A stretch of DNA of 64,000 bases from Megamerina dolium (Eukaryota > Arthropoda > Insecta > Diptera > Megamerinidae). The notes under the pieces were generated by a model. It ran no database searches. It saw nothing but the letters and a program-made list of their open reading frames with translations, and was not told the DNA's origin. The position numbers and the translations under genes are program-made. Positions 52,917 to 63,875 of this stretch are shown here, one piece after another (the first letter of the stretch is position 1; the number at the start of each line of letters is the position of its first letter). The stretch lies in NCBI GenBank assembly GCA_963854835.1, contig OY978530.1:5910001-5974000 (forward strand), written 5' to 3'.

Positions 52917-54567
52917 TCGAATCAATAAAGTCGATATTTTAAAAATAAAAATCCTTAATGCTCGAATTTTTTTTTAGATCGTCGTTGCTAACAAAAACAA
53001 TAAAAATCCAAATATTGAAATACAATAATCTAAATTGCATTATAAAGCAGTTAAAAACGATATAAGTACAGTGATCGTTATTTTGTACAATCAAAATTTA
53101 TAAAATCTCTTTTGAGACTTTTACAAAGTGCAAAGCATTTAAAAATGAAATATCGATATGCTTAAGCAAAAAGTGTGATCCTGAAAAATAAAGCAAAAGT
53201 TAATATTAAATTAATTACATATAATCTTCAAACAAAGACCCAAACTGTATAAAAACAAGTGCTTTAAACATAGTTTACAGGCACTAAAATATAAAATAAC
53301 ATTGCACTGTTCACGTTAGTTGAGCAACATAAATTATTGATTGCATCATCGAAATATTACATAAACCACATGTGGTCAATTTACAAAGACAATACCGTTA
53401 ATACGACAAAATTCTACAAAATCGATACCAACAAAAACAGTTTCAGTGCAGATCCAATTGTGGATTCTGAAATTTAACCGTTAATCAAACGTCGCCAATA
53501 CGCAAAATCACAACAATAACGGTTGTAGTGATTGCAATAGAGTGACGCGAAATTTCAACATGCCTTGTGACAGCACAACAACAGCGTTCATGACGAACTA
53601 CTGCGCTATAAGCCTTTAGGAGAGAAAAAAAAAAAAATAAATATGTGGCACTTAAAGCCCCAAAGGGCTCATTGGCCGAGTTTCTCTTCCATTACTGTTG
53701 TGCGTCTTAAATTTTGGACAATATTAGAAGGGACCTACTTATTTTAGCCGGTTCCGAACGGCAGAACAGTTGTGACATCACTTTTTCTGAGCTTTGTCAC
53801 AGAGTTCTTTAAGAAGCTTTTTCATGGCAAGTTGTTACTGTCGGAAGAATTGCCAATTGCTTGCCGACAGGTGGGTACCGTTTGAAAGAAAAATCTTATC
53901 GATATTAAATTTGTTATGCATCAGCCGGGGATTGAACCACGACCTACAGATCAGAAGGCGAACACACTAACCACTGAGCTACGGCACCCACCACCTTTAG
54001 GAGAGAGGTTTGTACTAAATCCAAAAAACTTAACGAAAGCACCTGATCAACAGCAGCGTTACTAAAGCATAATGTTAACACGAGCTTCGACTGATGAGAA
54101 CGAGAGCAAACAGATTTCGAAAAATGAAAACACTTTCTAGTAACTAGTTCTAACATTTAAACATGCATTTTGTTACTAATATTCTATTTACAATAATCCT
54201 TATTACTTATTACTTATTCTCATTCTTATTCCTTTTAATCATGTATACTTTTTTAATATAAATAAGAAAATGTATAACTAAAATCATGTACTAAATACTT
54301 ATATAAAATTTTAAAGGAAATATTCTTTGTTAGGAACAAATATTAATTGGTGGCTTTGTAATTAAAATATGAAAAAAAAAGAAATTTTCAATATTCGCCT
54401 ATATAAAATTAGCTTAAAATATTACTTTTTTGGAAACAAATTTATTCTATGTAAATTATACTATCTAAATGTAAAACTATCTAAATCTAAAACTACCTAA
54501 ATCTAAAACTATCTAAATGTAAAACAATTATTACAAATGCTTCGTAAAACTTTTACTCTATCAACTA
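52917..54567. other. 412-like element leader
   Basis: AT-rich untranslated leader without long ORFs, containing the inserted SINE (53626-53993). Just before gag lies a repeated CTATCTAAATCTAAAACTAC-type motif (about 54470-54530). Confidence 0.8.
53626..53993 (-). mobile_element. SINE family 1 inserted in 412-like leader
   Basis: Full-length copy with the tail at 53626 and the tRNA head (CTGAGCTACGGCACCCAC in plus sense) at 53993. The perfect 13-bp duplications CCTTTAGGAGAGA at 53613-53625 and 53994-54006 give exact borders. It postdates the gypsy insertion. Confidence 0.95.
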
Positions 54568-56001
54568 ATGACAGATTTTAGTGAAGAAGTTTTCAGCGAT
54601 TTACGAGCCGAGTTTATTAAAGTCACAAAGAGAATTCTTCAAAATCGCCCTCTCACTACAAATCCAGATAAAATAAAAGAATATGTTTCTTTTTTAATTG
54701 AGTCTTACAATGCTATTCTGTTTTATGCAGAGCTGCACACTAAAAAGCTACCAACTTGCGTGAAAAGTTTATTAAATGAGAGAGTTTCGCATTGTAGAAA
54801 ACTTTTAGTTAGAAGTTTTAAAAAACTAAATTGCAAAGTTAAGGTCCCTTCTGTCACGCATTCTTTCTTATTGGTCAAGGAAGAAATTTTAACTGATAGT
54901 GAAACTGATGAAGAATTAGAGCCTAGATCAGATGAAACTTCCTTAAAACGTTGCAATTCACTACCTAGTGTTAAAGATACGCTGAAAATTGGGTTTGAAA
55001 CGAATTTAGCGGCAACCAGTACACCAAATATTAACATAAAGTTTGACGAAACTGCTATTGTAGCTATGTTACAAGTTCCCCCTCTTACGAACTTGACATC
55101 CACTAGCTCATTAAATTCTAATAATTCTGCTAAATTAAAAATCGAGATGGCTACTGCAGATCAAAAGAAGAGCTTTGTCACTATGTGTGCCTCGATCATT
55201 AGAGATAATTACAATGGTGACCCACTCGCTCTCGAGTCGTTTATAGACAAAATTTGTTTTATTGAAGACTTAACTGATCCAAACATGACACCCACTTTTA
55301 TATCTTTCTTGAAAGCAAAGCTTGAAGGTAAAGCGCGTGAAGCCTTGCCTGAAACCATAACCACAATCAATGACATAAAAGTTGCTTTACGCAACAGAAT
55401 TAAACATGACAACTCAAAAGTGGTTTCGGGTAAAATTGCCTCTTTGCAAATCCGAAACTGTAATTACGCAGACTTTGCAAAACAGATGGAAGAGCTATCC
55501 GATGCTTTAGAGCGATCCTTGATTTCGGAAGGAATGACACAGACTAAAGCTCGCGAAATGACCATCGAGCAAACAATCCACTCTTGTCGAATGAGTGCAA
55601 AATCCGAATTGGTTAAATCAATTCTGGCGTCAACGCCATTCAAAGATCCGAAAGATGTGGTAGCTAAACTAATTATAGAACAAACGAATGAGAATACGGA
55701 AAGGCAAATTTTAGCTTACCGCACAAATGCTAATAACTCAGGCAACAGCAATCGACGAAATTCAAATTATTTCAACAATACAATGGGTGCACGAAGCTAT
55801 AGCAATTTTCAAGGCTATAGAAATCGCAGCAATAACAATAATTACAACAACAATCGAGGATCCAGGCACTCCAACAACACCTCTTTTCGGAGGAATAATG
55901 ACCGCCACAACAACAATAACAATAACAGAAATGGAAACGTTCGCACTTTAAACGCGTCTGCCCCCCAGCAGAGAACGTTGGGGGAGGAACCGCGCGACTA
56001 A
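54568..56001 (+). CDS. 412-like Gag protein
   Basis: 477 codons, uninterrupted. Residues 1-100 are helical; 110-210 are acidic and Ser/Asn-rich; 195-400 are a capsid-like domain (MCASIIRDNYNGDPLALESF, KAREALPETITTIN). The C-terminal 80 residues are Asn/Arg-rich (NRRNSN, NNNNYNNNRGSR) with no CCHC knuckle, as in mdg1/412 Gag, where a basic tail replaces the zinc finger for RNA binding. The ATG is the first in frame after the leader. The end overlaps the pol frame (TLGEEPRD versus the pol reading of the same bases), suggesting -1 frameshifting. Confidence 0.88.
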   Translation: MTDFSEEVFSDLRAEFIKVTKRILQNRPLTTNPDKIKEYVSFLIESYNAILFYAELHTKKLPTCVKSLLNERVSHCRKLLVRSFKKLNCKVKVPSVTHSFLLVKEEILTDSETDEELEPRSDETSLKRCNSLPSVKDTLKIGFETNLAATSTPNINIKFDETAIVAMLQVPPLTNLTSTSSLNSNNSAKLKIEMATADQKKSFVTMCASIIRDNYNGDPLALESFIDKICFIEDLTDPNMTPTFISFLKAKLEGKAREALPETITTINDIKVALRNRIKHDNSKVVSGKIASLQIRNCNYADFAKQMEELSDALERSLISEGMTQTKAREMTIEQTIHSCRMSAKSELVKSILASTPFKDPKDVVAKLIIEQTNENTERQILAYRTNANNSGNSNRRNSNYFNNTMGARSYSNFQGYRNRSNNNNYNNNRGSRHSNNTSFRRNNDRHNNNNNNRNGNVRTLNASAPQQRTLGEEPRD

Positions 56002-56004
56002 TTC

Positions 56005-58724
56005 AGAACAAGGCTGTTTACACTTTAAATTTAAATTATGCAGATTTTATTGAATTAAACTGTATAAATACTAAAAATCTTAATACCTTTCTCGTTGATA
56101 CTCAGTCAGACGTATCTCTGCTAAAAATTTCTTGTCTTTGCGACGATATAAAATCCAATATAAACTCTGATACCAAAATAAATCTAACTGGCATAACGAC
56201 AACTACCATTACAACACTCGGAGTTGTGGATACAAATCTATCTGTATCGAATTTTTTGATCCCTCAACTTTTTCATATCGTTAGCGACGATTTCAATATA
56301 CCGTGCGATGGGATACTTGGAAAAGATTTTCTAAAGTCAAACAAATGTACCATTAGTTACGAAACGAACACTTTACATTTCTGGGTACACAACCAATTTT
56401 TAGAGTTTCCGATCTTACATGGAATGAATAACAATACTTGTATCATTCCACCTAGAAGTGAAGTATTCAGACAGTTTAACTTGGGCAAATGTTTGCTTCC
56501 GGTATTTGTTGACTCGCAAGAGATATGTAGTGGCGTGTTTACCGCGAAATGTATTGTTGATACAAATAAGCCTCTGCTACGCGTACTTAACACAACAGAT
56601 GAAGTTAAATCAATTCAAAATTACAACATTAAATATGAAAACTTAAACAATTACAACATTTATACTATTGACAAGGTTTGCAAAGGTGAAAAACGAATAC
56701 GCGCATTACAAAAGATTCTCGAAAAGCAAATTCCCAGCTATGCCATTGAGAGTTTAATGCCTCTATGTCTTGAGTATGCTGATGTTTTTGCCTTGGAGGA
56801 TGATAAAATGACTAAAAACAATTTTTATGAGCAAAAACTTAGGTTAACCGACAATTCTCCGGTTTTTATTAAAAATTACCGTTTACCTTATACACAAAGA
56901 GACGAAGTAAATCGGCAAGTTGACAAATTGCTACGAAATGATTTGATTGAACCCAGTTCTTCTAACTTTAACAGTCCGTTGATCCTGGTTCCCAAAAAAA
57001 GCACAGATGGAAAGAAAGCTTATCGTATGTGTGTAGATTACAGAGGGGTCAATAAGAAACTTGTGGCAGATAAATTTCCTCTTCCACGGATTGACGACAT
57101 CCTCGACAATCTTGGCAGAGCAAAGTACTTTTCGACTCTCGATCTTTTCTCAGGGTTCCATCAAATACCTCTTCACGTACATTCACGTGATATAACGTCG
57201 TTTAGCACCGACCGCGGCGCTTTTCGGTGGAAAGTTCTACCTTTCGGACTTAACGTAGCTCCAAATTCTTTCTGTAGAATGATGTCAATAGCATTCGCTG
57301 GTCTTGCGACCAATCAAGCATTTTTATATGTCGATGATTTGATTGTCATTGGTTGTAGTGAGTCTCATCATATACAAAATCTTACTAGTGTCTTTCAAAT
57401 TTGTAGAAAATTTAATCTAAAATTAAATCCAGGAAAGTGTAACTTTCTTCGACCTGAGGTTATATTTTTAGGACACAAATATACGGCAAACGGTTTACTG
57501 CCTGATGACTCAAAAGTCAGAGCTATTGACAAATACGAAAAACCATGCGACAAAGATGCAGTGAAACTATTCGTTGCATTCGCAAATTACTATCGCAGAT
57601 TCATACCGAATTTTGCATTGCTAGCTGCACCGCTGAATCGCCTCACCCGAAAAGGGGCTCCTTTTAATTGGGATGGAAATTGCCAGCAAGCATTCGAAGA
57701 TTTGAAATCCGCACTAGCTTCCCCCAAATTATTACAGTATCCGAACTTTTCTGAAAAATTTTTAATTACAGTCGACGCGTCGAAAGTAGGCTGCGGCGCA
57801 ATACTGAGCCAAAACTTCAATGGTGATGATTTACCTATCTGTTTTGCTTCGAAATCATTTAATAAAGCAGAACAAAACAAACCTGTAATTGAGCAAGAGC
57901 TTTTGGCGATTCATTTTGCCATAAAGCATTTTAGACCTTATGTTTATGGCACTGAGTTTGTAGTCAGATCCGACCACCGTCCATTGGTGTATCTTTTTAA
58001 TCTAAAGGATCCTACATCTAAACTTTCCCGGATTCGACTTGATCTATCTGAATATAACTTCACGATAGAATATATTAAAGGAAAAAACAATGTCGCTGCC
58101 GACGCGCTCTCATGCATTTCGATTGACGAATTGAAAAGCAGGAGCAATAATATCCTTGCCGTGAAAACTCGCGCGATGTCTAGGCATGGAAAAGAGGAAA
58201 AAATAGCAAAACCTACTAGCGTTAGTAAAAACGACAAAATATTCGTTTACGACAAATTTTCTCACAATTTTAACACCAAAGTATCTAAGGTTAGATCAAA
58301 ATTTGAAAATTCTAAAATTCACATAAACGTGCACAACAAATTTAAAACCGTTTTTTCTATGACTTTTGTGACTGCCAACGAAACATTGAATCTCGAGGAT
58401 ATGCTTTTGAGGCTTCAAATTGAAGCCGCCAGTCACAATATTCATACACTAGAGTGGCCCAAAAATGACGAATTTTTTACTTACTTTACCGTTCAACAAT
58501 TAAAGCATTGTGGCAATAAAATATTGACTAAACTAACGATTATCTTGACAGAACCAATTGAAACTATTTTCGATGACGACAAGAAACAGAAACTCATGAC
58601 GATTTACCATAACGACCCAATTGCTGGTGGTCACTGTGGCATTAAAAAGCTCTATGCAAAGCTAAAAACTAAGTTTTATTGGAAAAATATGTCTAGAGAT
58701 GTTTCATCATTTGTTCGAAACTGA
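56005..58724 (+). CDS. 412-like Pol: protease, RT, RNase H, integrase N-terminus
   Basis: Open in the -1 frame from the gag overlap. The protease reads NTFLVDTQSDVSLL (56080-56121), with DTQ in place of DTG. RT: PLPRIDDILDNLGRAKYFST, DLFSGFHQIPL, PFGLNVAPNSFCRM and AFLYVDDLIVIG, with YVDD at 57327-57338. RNase H: FLITVDASKVGCGAILSQ, ELLAIHFAIKHF, VRSDHRPLVYLF and GKNNVAADALS. The integrase zinc domain has YHNDPIAGGHCGIKKLYAKL; the frame then meets TGA at 58722-58724 followed by GKC. By comparison with CX2C this codon should be the first Cys of the zinc pair (TGT or TGC to TGA). All catalytic residues seen are intact. Confidence 0.9.
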
Positions 58725-59621
58725 GGGAAATGTAACTTAAATAAAGTTAAACCGGCGAACAAAGAAGAACTTATTTTTACCCCAACACCTAATAAGCCGT
58801 TTGAAGTGATTGTAATGGATACAATTGGTCCGTTACCAGAATCCAATTTCGGCAACAAATACGCGTTAACACTTATTTGTGATTTTTCTAAATATTTGGT
58901 CACGACTGCATTGCCAGATAAAAGCGCTAAAACCGTTGCAACAGCAATTTTCGAAAATTTTGTTTTGGTATATGGTACGATGAATTCCATAAAATCTGAC
59001 CTAGGTACTGAATTTAAGAATGAAGTGGTTCATGAATTGACCAAACTATTAAACATAAAACATAATTTTTCGACAGCCCATCACCATGAAACAGTGGCGA
59101 CTGTTGAACGTAATCATCGCGTTTTTAACGAGTATTTGCGTGGCTACATTAATGAAACAATTTCAGACTGGGACACATATTTAAAGTTTTTTACATTTTT
59201 TCATAATACTTCTCCAAGCACAGTTTTCGACCAAAAATTTACACCTTTTGAATTAGTGTTTGGCAGAAAAGCAACACTACCACATGCAGTAAAAAAGAAA
59301 TCAATTGATCCTTTGTACAATTCAAATAATTACGCTAAAGAAATTAAATATCGTTTGCAAAAAACGCATATTTTAGCTAAATATTTACTCGATAAGCATA
59401 AATTTAGAAACAAAATAATATATGATAAAAATGCGAAACCATTAAAATTACAAATAAATGATAAAGTTTTGATTGAAAAGCAGCCCTATGAAAAACATAA
59501 AAGTATTTATGAAGGACCATTTAAAGTTAAAGATATACATGGCGTAAATATAACCGTTTTTGATGAAGCAACTAAAAGATCGAAAACAATACACAAAAAT
59601 AGAATTAGGAAAAGTCAATAA
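58725..59621 (+). CDS. 412-like integrase catalytic and C-terminal part
   Basis: Same frame as the upstream pol, separated only by the TGA. The core has MDTIGPLPES (first Asp), IKSDLGTEFKN (second Asp) and TVERNHRVFNEYL (Glu). The C-terminus DKVLIEKQPYEKHKSIYEGP and HKNRIRKSQ ends at 59621. It is uninterrupted. Without readthrough of the TGA it would not be attached to RT; an internal ATG at 58806-58815 could not restore the zinc domain. A point nonsense mutation in an otherwise intact element is the simplest reading. Confidence 0.88.
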   Translation, partial: GKCNLNKVKPANKEELIFTPTPNKPFEVIVMDTIGPLPESNFGNKYALTLICDFSKYLVTTALPDKSAKTVATAIFENFVLVYGTMNSIKSDLGTEFKNEVVHELTKLLNIKHNFSTAHHHETVATVERNHRVFNEYLRGYINETISDWDTYLKFFTFFHNTSPSTVFDQKFTPFELVFGRKATLPHAVKKKSIDPLYNSNNYAKEIKYRLQKTHILAKYLLDKHKFRNKIIYDKNAKPLKLQINDKVLIEKQPYEKHKSIYEGPFKVKDIHGVNITVFDEATKRSKTIHKNRIRKSQ

Positions 59622-59973
59622 GTCAGTATCTCATATATTTTTATATATGTATTTCTAGAAATTTAGTTCCCTATCTCTAATAGTCACTTAAAATAATTTT
59701 TTAAGTTCATAATTTTATTTAAAATATAACTGGGTACCCATGCATATGTAAAAAAAAAAAAAAAAAAAAATTTAAAAGGAAATGTATGTATACAAAAATG
59801 AAAATTATTATACGAAATTTGTAAACACATAAATAAACGAATTTATTAAGTGGAAAGGAAGAGTGAATATAAAAAAAAGTTAAAATTTTTATTGAGACGA
59901 GTAAAAATACAACTTAAAATTCGTTTATTTATGAGTCTTGAAATATTTACAAATCTCTAAAAAAAAAGGGAGG
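59622..59973. other. 412-like 3' untranslated region with polypurine tract
   Basis: AT-rich with an A tract near 59751-59770. The purine-rich AAAAAAAAAGGGAGG (59959-59973) directly precedes the 3' LTR. Confidence 0.8.
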
Positions 59974-60121
59974 TATAATGACAGTAAATGTCATTCTCCT
60001 AAAAAGCTTTACGACGTAAAGCTTTCACACTGTTCTCAGTTTAACTTAGGATGTAAGTGATATCAATAAAGAAAGGCAGTATCGCCTAAGCTGAAGCGAA
60101 GAAAGGTTGTTTCGCATTATA
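59974..60121 (+). repeat. 412-like element 3' LTR
   Basis: 148 bp, differing from the 5' LTR at two positions (T/C after AAGCTTT, and C/T in GGTTGCTTCG). Confidence 0.92.
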
Positions 60122-60149
60122 GTGTAGTCTGTACAGAGTTCTTTGAAAG

Positions 60150-61800
60150 GACCTAACTAAAAGACTCTCTTCTGAAACCTGATGGTACCTATACGTGCTC
60201 GAAGTCAAAGGTCGATGATATACCTCTATCAACACATTTCCCAGGTTGTAGAATCGCGTAACCACAGGCTACCACCCTGGCCACTGACGTGTTACGTTCT
60301 GCAACCACCAGGCTTGATTCGTTTGACTTGGTTGGGCTGTGCCAACGGATAATTCCTTGGAGTTAAGCCAGTTTAGGCCAATTACTCTCGTCAGTAAAAG
60401 GTCCATAACTAGGGAGGCGCAACCTATTTCGCAGCCGCTTGGACATAAAAGTAGCTCCCGAACCGGAATCGGTAAACGCTTGAGCTGTGAAGGAGATGTT
60501 GTGGTGCAGAATACGTACCAGTGCTGCTCTCGGTAGCACCGCATGTTTTTGTGTCGGGTGGCTTGTATAATCCAAAACCGTGTCGTGGTTTCCTTTGTAG
60601 TAGGCTGTAGTTGGGATGCAAACGATTGATGGGCTTGTTCCGTTGGCTCTGTAGTGGGGGTACCCGCAGGAGTTGTGTCGCGATGGGCGCCAAGGGAATC
60701 CTCTGACCTATGAAGCAATGAATGATGGCTGTTTTTGCATGATGAGCAAGGTCTTGCAATTACGGTAATCATGGGAATTGGCAAAGCAATTAGAGAGAGA
60801 GAGGTTATGCCTGTTGACGATTTGGTAACGCTCTTCTACTGACAACCTTAAGAAACTGGGACAGGATCGAGGAGGATATGCCTTTCGGTATAGTGGGCAA
60901 ACGCGAGTTACAACATTGTTGGGATAAATATCGACTTCCTTGGAAGTCGTTGGAGGACTGTACGATCGCCTGGAAGGTCGAACCGATGGCTTGCCGATTC
61001 GGTGGCTGGCTAAATGGCCAATTCTGCGGCTGGCTGAGTTACCGGGAATTACTTCGGATATCTGAGACCGGTTCCAATGTTTTATACCGCTCGGTTAAGA
61101 GGCATCGAAGTCAGTCCACTTCGGGATTTCGCATTTATTTTTAAACGATTGTTCCCAAAGACACAGATTTGTGTCGAGAATCTTTGTGAAGCATATATAG
61201 ACGAAAATTGCTTCCCAGTTAGAGGTGTCTATATTTAGTAGCTTCAGATTTGCGATGCTGTCATTTATCGTACGTTGTAGTCGCTTTAAGTTAGTGTTGG
61301 TTTCTTGAATTACCACCTGGAGATTGAAAAGAGATTTTAATTATAAGTTCACGAGAATTCTCTTTTTTACCATACATATCTTTCCTCGAGATTATGCCAA
61401 GCTAGTGCGAAACCATCATTAGTCAAAAGAGTAGACTGAATGATGTTATGTGCTTCACTTCGGGTTTTGTGTAGCAAGTGATATAATTTTTCCACTGGCG
61501 GCAGACGGGGGTTATTGCGATGTAATGCAGTAAACAGGTGGCGAAAACTTGGCCAAGATACATAATCGCCTGAAAAGCATGGTGTGTCGCATATAGGTAA
61601 CTGAATTGAGGGAAAAGCATCCTCTGCACTATAAATCGTGGTATTGTGAGCAACTGGGGCCTGCGAAGTTATCGGAGAAGCCACTATAACAGTTAGGTCA
61701 TGGAGGTGGTCGTTAATATTGGAGAGGCATTGGATATTGGCATTAGCGATACGCTTCCATTATTTCTTCGATTCCATCTGCTTCTCCTTCTTCAGAAATG
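60150..61800 (-). pseudogene. BEL/Pao gag and protease remnant
   Basis: Minus strand. The gag N-terminus (61684-61367) is well preserved: LPICDTPCFSGDYVSWPSFR, HLFTALHRNNPRLPPVEKLY and TLLTNDGFALAWHNLEERY. The middle (61316-61095) has NLKRLQRTINDSIANLKLLN and CEIPKWTDF. The zinc array appears as NCFANSHDYRNC (about 60790) and CSSCKNSHHSLLHR (from about 60750). The protease region (60575-60363) has ALVRILHHNISFTAQAF and TDSGSGATFMSKRLRNRL, with the active-site DSGS. RT is not reached. Frameshifts separate the blocks, but the motifs are clear. Confidence 0.85.
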
Positions 61801-62744
61801 ATTGATTTACATGTTTTTCTGCAACTATTCCATAGGGTCTCGAATTTCTTTTTCTGAATTTTTAATGAAATACGAGTCATACGACAGCTTTAAAACGCTT
61901 GACGTCTGACATTTTCGATATAATTGAGAATAAACTGGGAATGTATGCAAATAATTATTATTACAAACGGCAGCAAAAATAAGACGTGCGCACGATTTAT
62001 GAAAACGCAAAATGGCAATTAAACTTGGCTATTAAGCGTATTAGAAATTGTGTAATTGTAATTTTCTTCAAATTCGATTTAAAGAAAATAAAGCGCCAGC
62101 AGGTATTTTTCTTACTGGGATTGTTTTGCTTTGTATGGTTTATTTAATGTGTGTTACCCAATATTATATAGTATATAGGCAGAGAGAGAGTTGGTGTTAG
62201 CAGCTAAATTAACTACTGTATTATATTAGTGAGGCTACATACAAAAAAAAACAAACTCGCGAATTTTGCCTTTGAAATATCACATCGGGTGAAACAAGAA
62301 GAGAGATAGCAGTAAGATAGTATATGTTGTATGGGAGAGAAATGTACCTTTGTTGTACGTATGTATGTACTTATTCTATTCTTTTAGAGCAGCAATAAAC
62401 CAATTAAAATTTGTGAGAGATGCATATATGCCCATATACTTTGAAAATAAATACACATGTAACTTTATATTATGTATATTTTCTTTAGGGTTTAAAATTT
62501 AGACGGAATCAATTTTTCGGCAAGTATAACAAGAGATATTTTACTATCACGTACCTGGATGTCAAGACCTTGTCTTACCAACGATGAGAGCCATATCCGG
62601 CTCGAAGGACTAAAAATGACGCTCCTAGAATTATTGCCGGTGGGCAGCACACTGGTGTACCCAGGTATCGTGTTGATGCTGTTGCTCTTGTGACCGGTGT
62701 GGTTGCTGCATATGTTGCCTTATAGTTTCCTGATATTTTTATTA
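61801..62744. other. no recognised gene
   Basis: AT-rich to about 62490. The stretch 62560-62720 is more balanced in composition (CCAACGATGAGAGCCATATC, TTGCCGGTGGGCAGCACACT) and may be old coding sequence, but no motif was recognised. Confidence 0.4.
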
Positions 62745-63490
62745 TTATTATTTTTTTTTATTACAAACGTTTAAATAATATTTACACACAATGTTTGTTG
62801 ACACTACAACTAGTTAAAAGAAACTAACGAGCAGTTTGATGTTGATACTTAGAGAAATTTTATGAAGAGATTTTTTGAAATCCTCCTTTAAATTAACCGC
62901 TTTGTGATATCGAGAAGCTTGATAGCTTCTTCATATACTTGACTCTGGAGCCCCGTAGAGTGGGATTCAGCTTGTTTTTTATTTTCATCAGCGGCCGTGT
63001 TAATGTTGAGGTCACGGTGAATGTCGATGTTGTGAGCATACCAAGGTGCGTTGACAATATTTCTAAGGACTTTATTTTGGAGACGTTGAATTATATTGAT
63101 GTTGCTTGGGCTGCCGCAACCCCTAATTTGTGCACCGTAAGACCACACTGGTTTTAAAGCTTGTTTATAATATAATTATTTTATTGTATATGGAAAGTTT
63201 AGATATTCTTCCAATTAGCCAGTTCATTTTCATTACCTTTAGATTGAGTTCACTTCGTTTCATTTTTATAAGTTCCTTCCATCGTAACTTAGCATCTGGA
63301 GTTATGCCAAGATATTTTCCAGTGTTTGCATGCTGGATTGAGGCACCTAGAAGCATTATTGGGTTATAGTTTGCTTTTTTGGTGGTGAAAATTACATGCA
63401 TTGATTTACTGCTGTTTAGTTTTATCCGCCAGGTTTTCGTCCATTTTTCTATTGCATCTGCAGTTTGAAGTTTAGCTGCAGCTTCTTCAG
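62745..63490 (-). pseudogene. Jockey-like LINE RT C-terminus
   Basis: Minus strand: EKWTKTWRIKLNSSKSMHV, the segment after YADD. Then YNPIMLLGASIQHANTGKYL, GISKLSIYNK-like thumb residues, MWSYGAQIRGCGSPSNINII, QRLQNKVLRNIVNAPWYAHN, and IHRDLNINTA. This is the thumb and C-terminal region of Jockey/BS-type RT. A frameshift lies near 63160. An A-tract tail at about 62752-62760 marks the 3' end. The SINE at 63493 cuts off the rest of RT. Confidence 0.85.
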
Positions 63491-63492
63491 CG

Positions 63493-63870
63493 GTGGGTGC
63501 CGTAGCTCAGTGGTTAGTGTGATTCTGATCTGTGTGCTTCTGATCTGTAGGTCGTGGTTCAATCCGCGGCTGATGCATAACAAATTTAATATCGTAAAGA
63601 TTTTTCTTTCGAACGGTACCCACCTGTCAAGAAGCAATTGGCAATTCTTCTGACAGTAACAACTCTCCATGAAAAAGCTTCTAAAAAAACTCTGTGACAA
63701 AGCTCAGAAAAAGTGTTGTCACAAGGGTTCTGCCGTTCGGAACCGGCTAAAATAAGTAGGTCCCTTCTAATACCTTCCAAAATTTAACACATACAACAGT
63801 AATGGAAGAGAAGCTCGGCCAATGAGACCTTCGGGGTCTTAAGTGCCACATAATTAATTCAGGTTTTTTT
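63493..63870 (+). mobile_element. SINE family 1 near window end
   Basis: Head GGTGGGTGCCGTAGCTCAGT, with a small duplication (TCTGATCTGTGTGCTTCTGATCTGTAGG region) between the A- and B-boxes. Full body, tail TAAGTGCCACATAATTAATT. It is inserted between LINE RT on the left and a gypsy gag fragment on the right; no clear duplication flanks it. Confidence 0.9.
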
Positions 63871-63875
63871 TTTAA

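Larger units (their letters stand above)
52752..60121 (+). mobile_element. near-intact mdg1/412-like gypsy retrotransposon
   Basis: A 7370-bp element with 148-bp LTRs (52752-52899 and 59974-60121) differing at two sites, flanked by GTGT (52748-52751 and 60122-60125). The primer site TGGCGACCGTGACA directly follows the 5' LTR and is the tRNA-Arg type known from mdg1/412. The long leader (52900-54567) contains a SINE. Gag (54568-56001) is open. Pol overlaps it in the -1 frame and is open to 59621 except for one TGA. A purine tract precedes the 3' LTR. The LTR ends are TATAATG and CATTATA, not TG...CA. This is the youngest-looking autonomous-type element in the window. Confidence 0.95.

Noticed and set aside
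54723..55103. 126-codon minus-strand frame opposite the 412-like gag
   Set aside because: Shadow of the intact gag frame on the plus strand.
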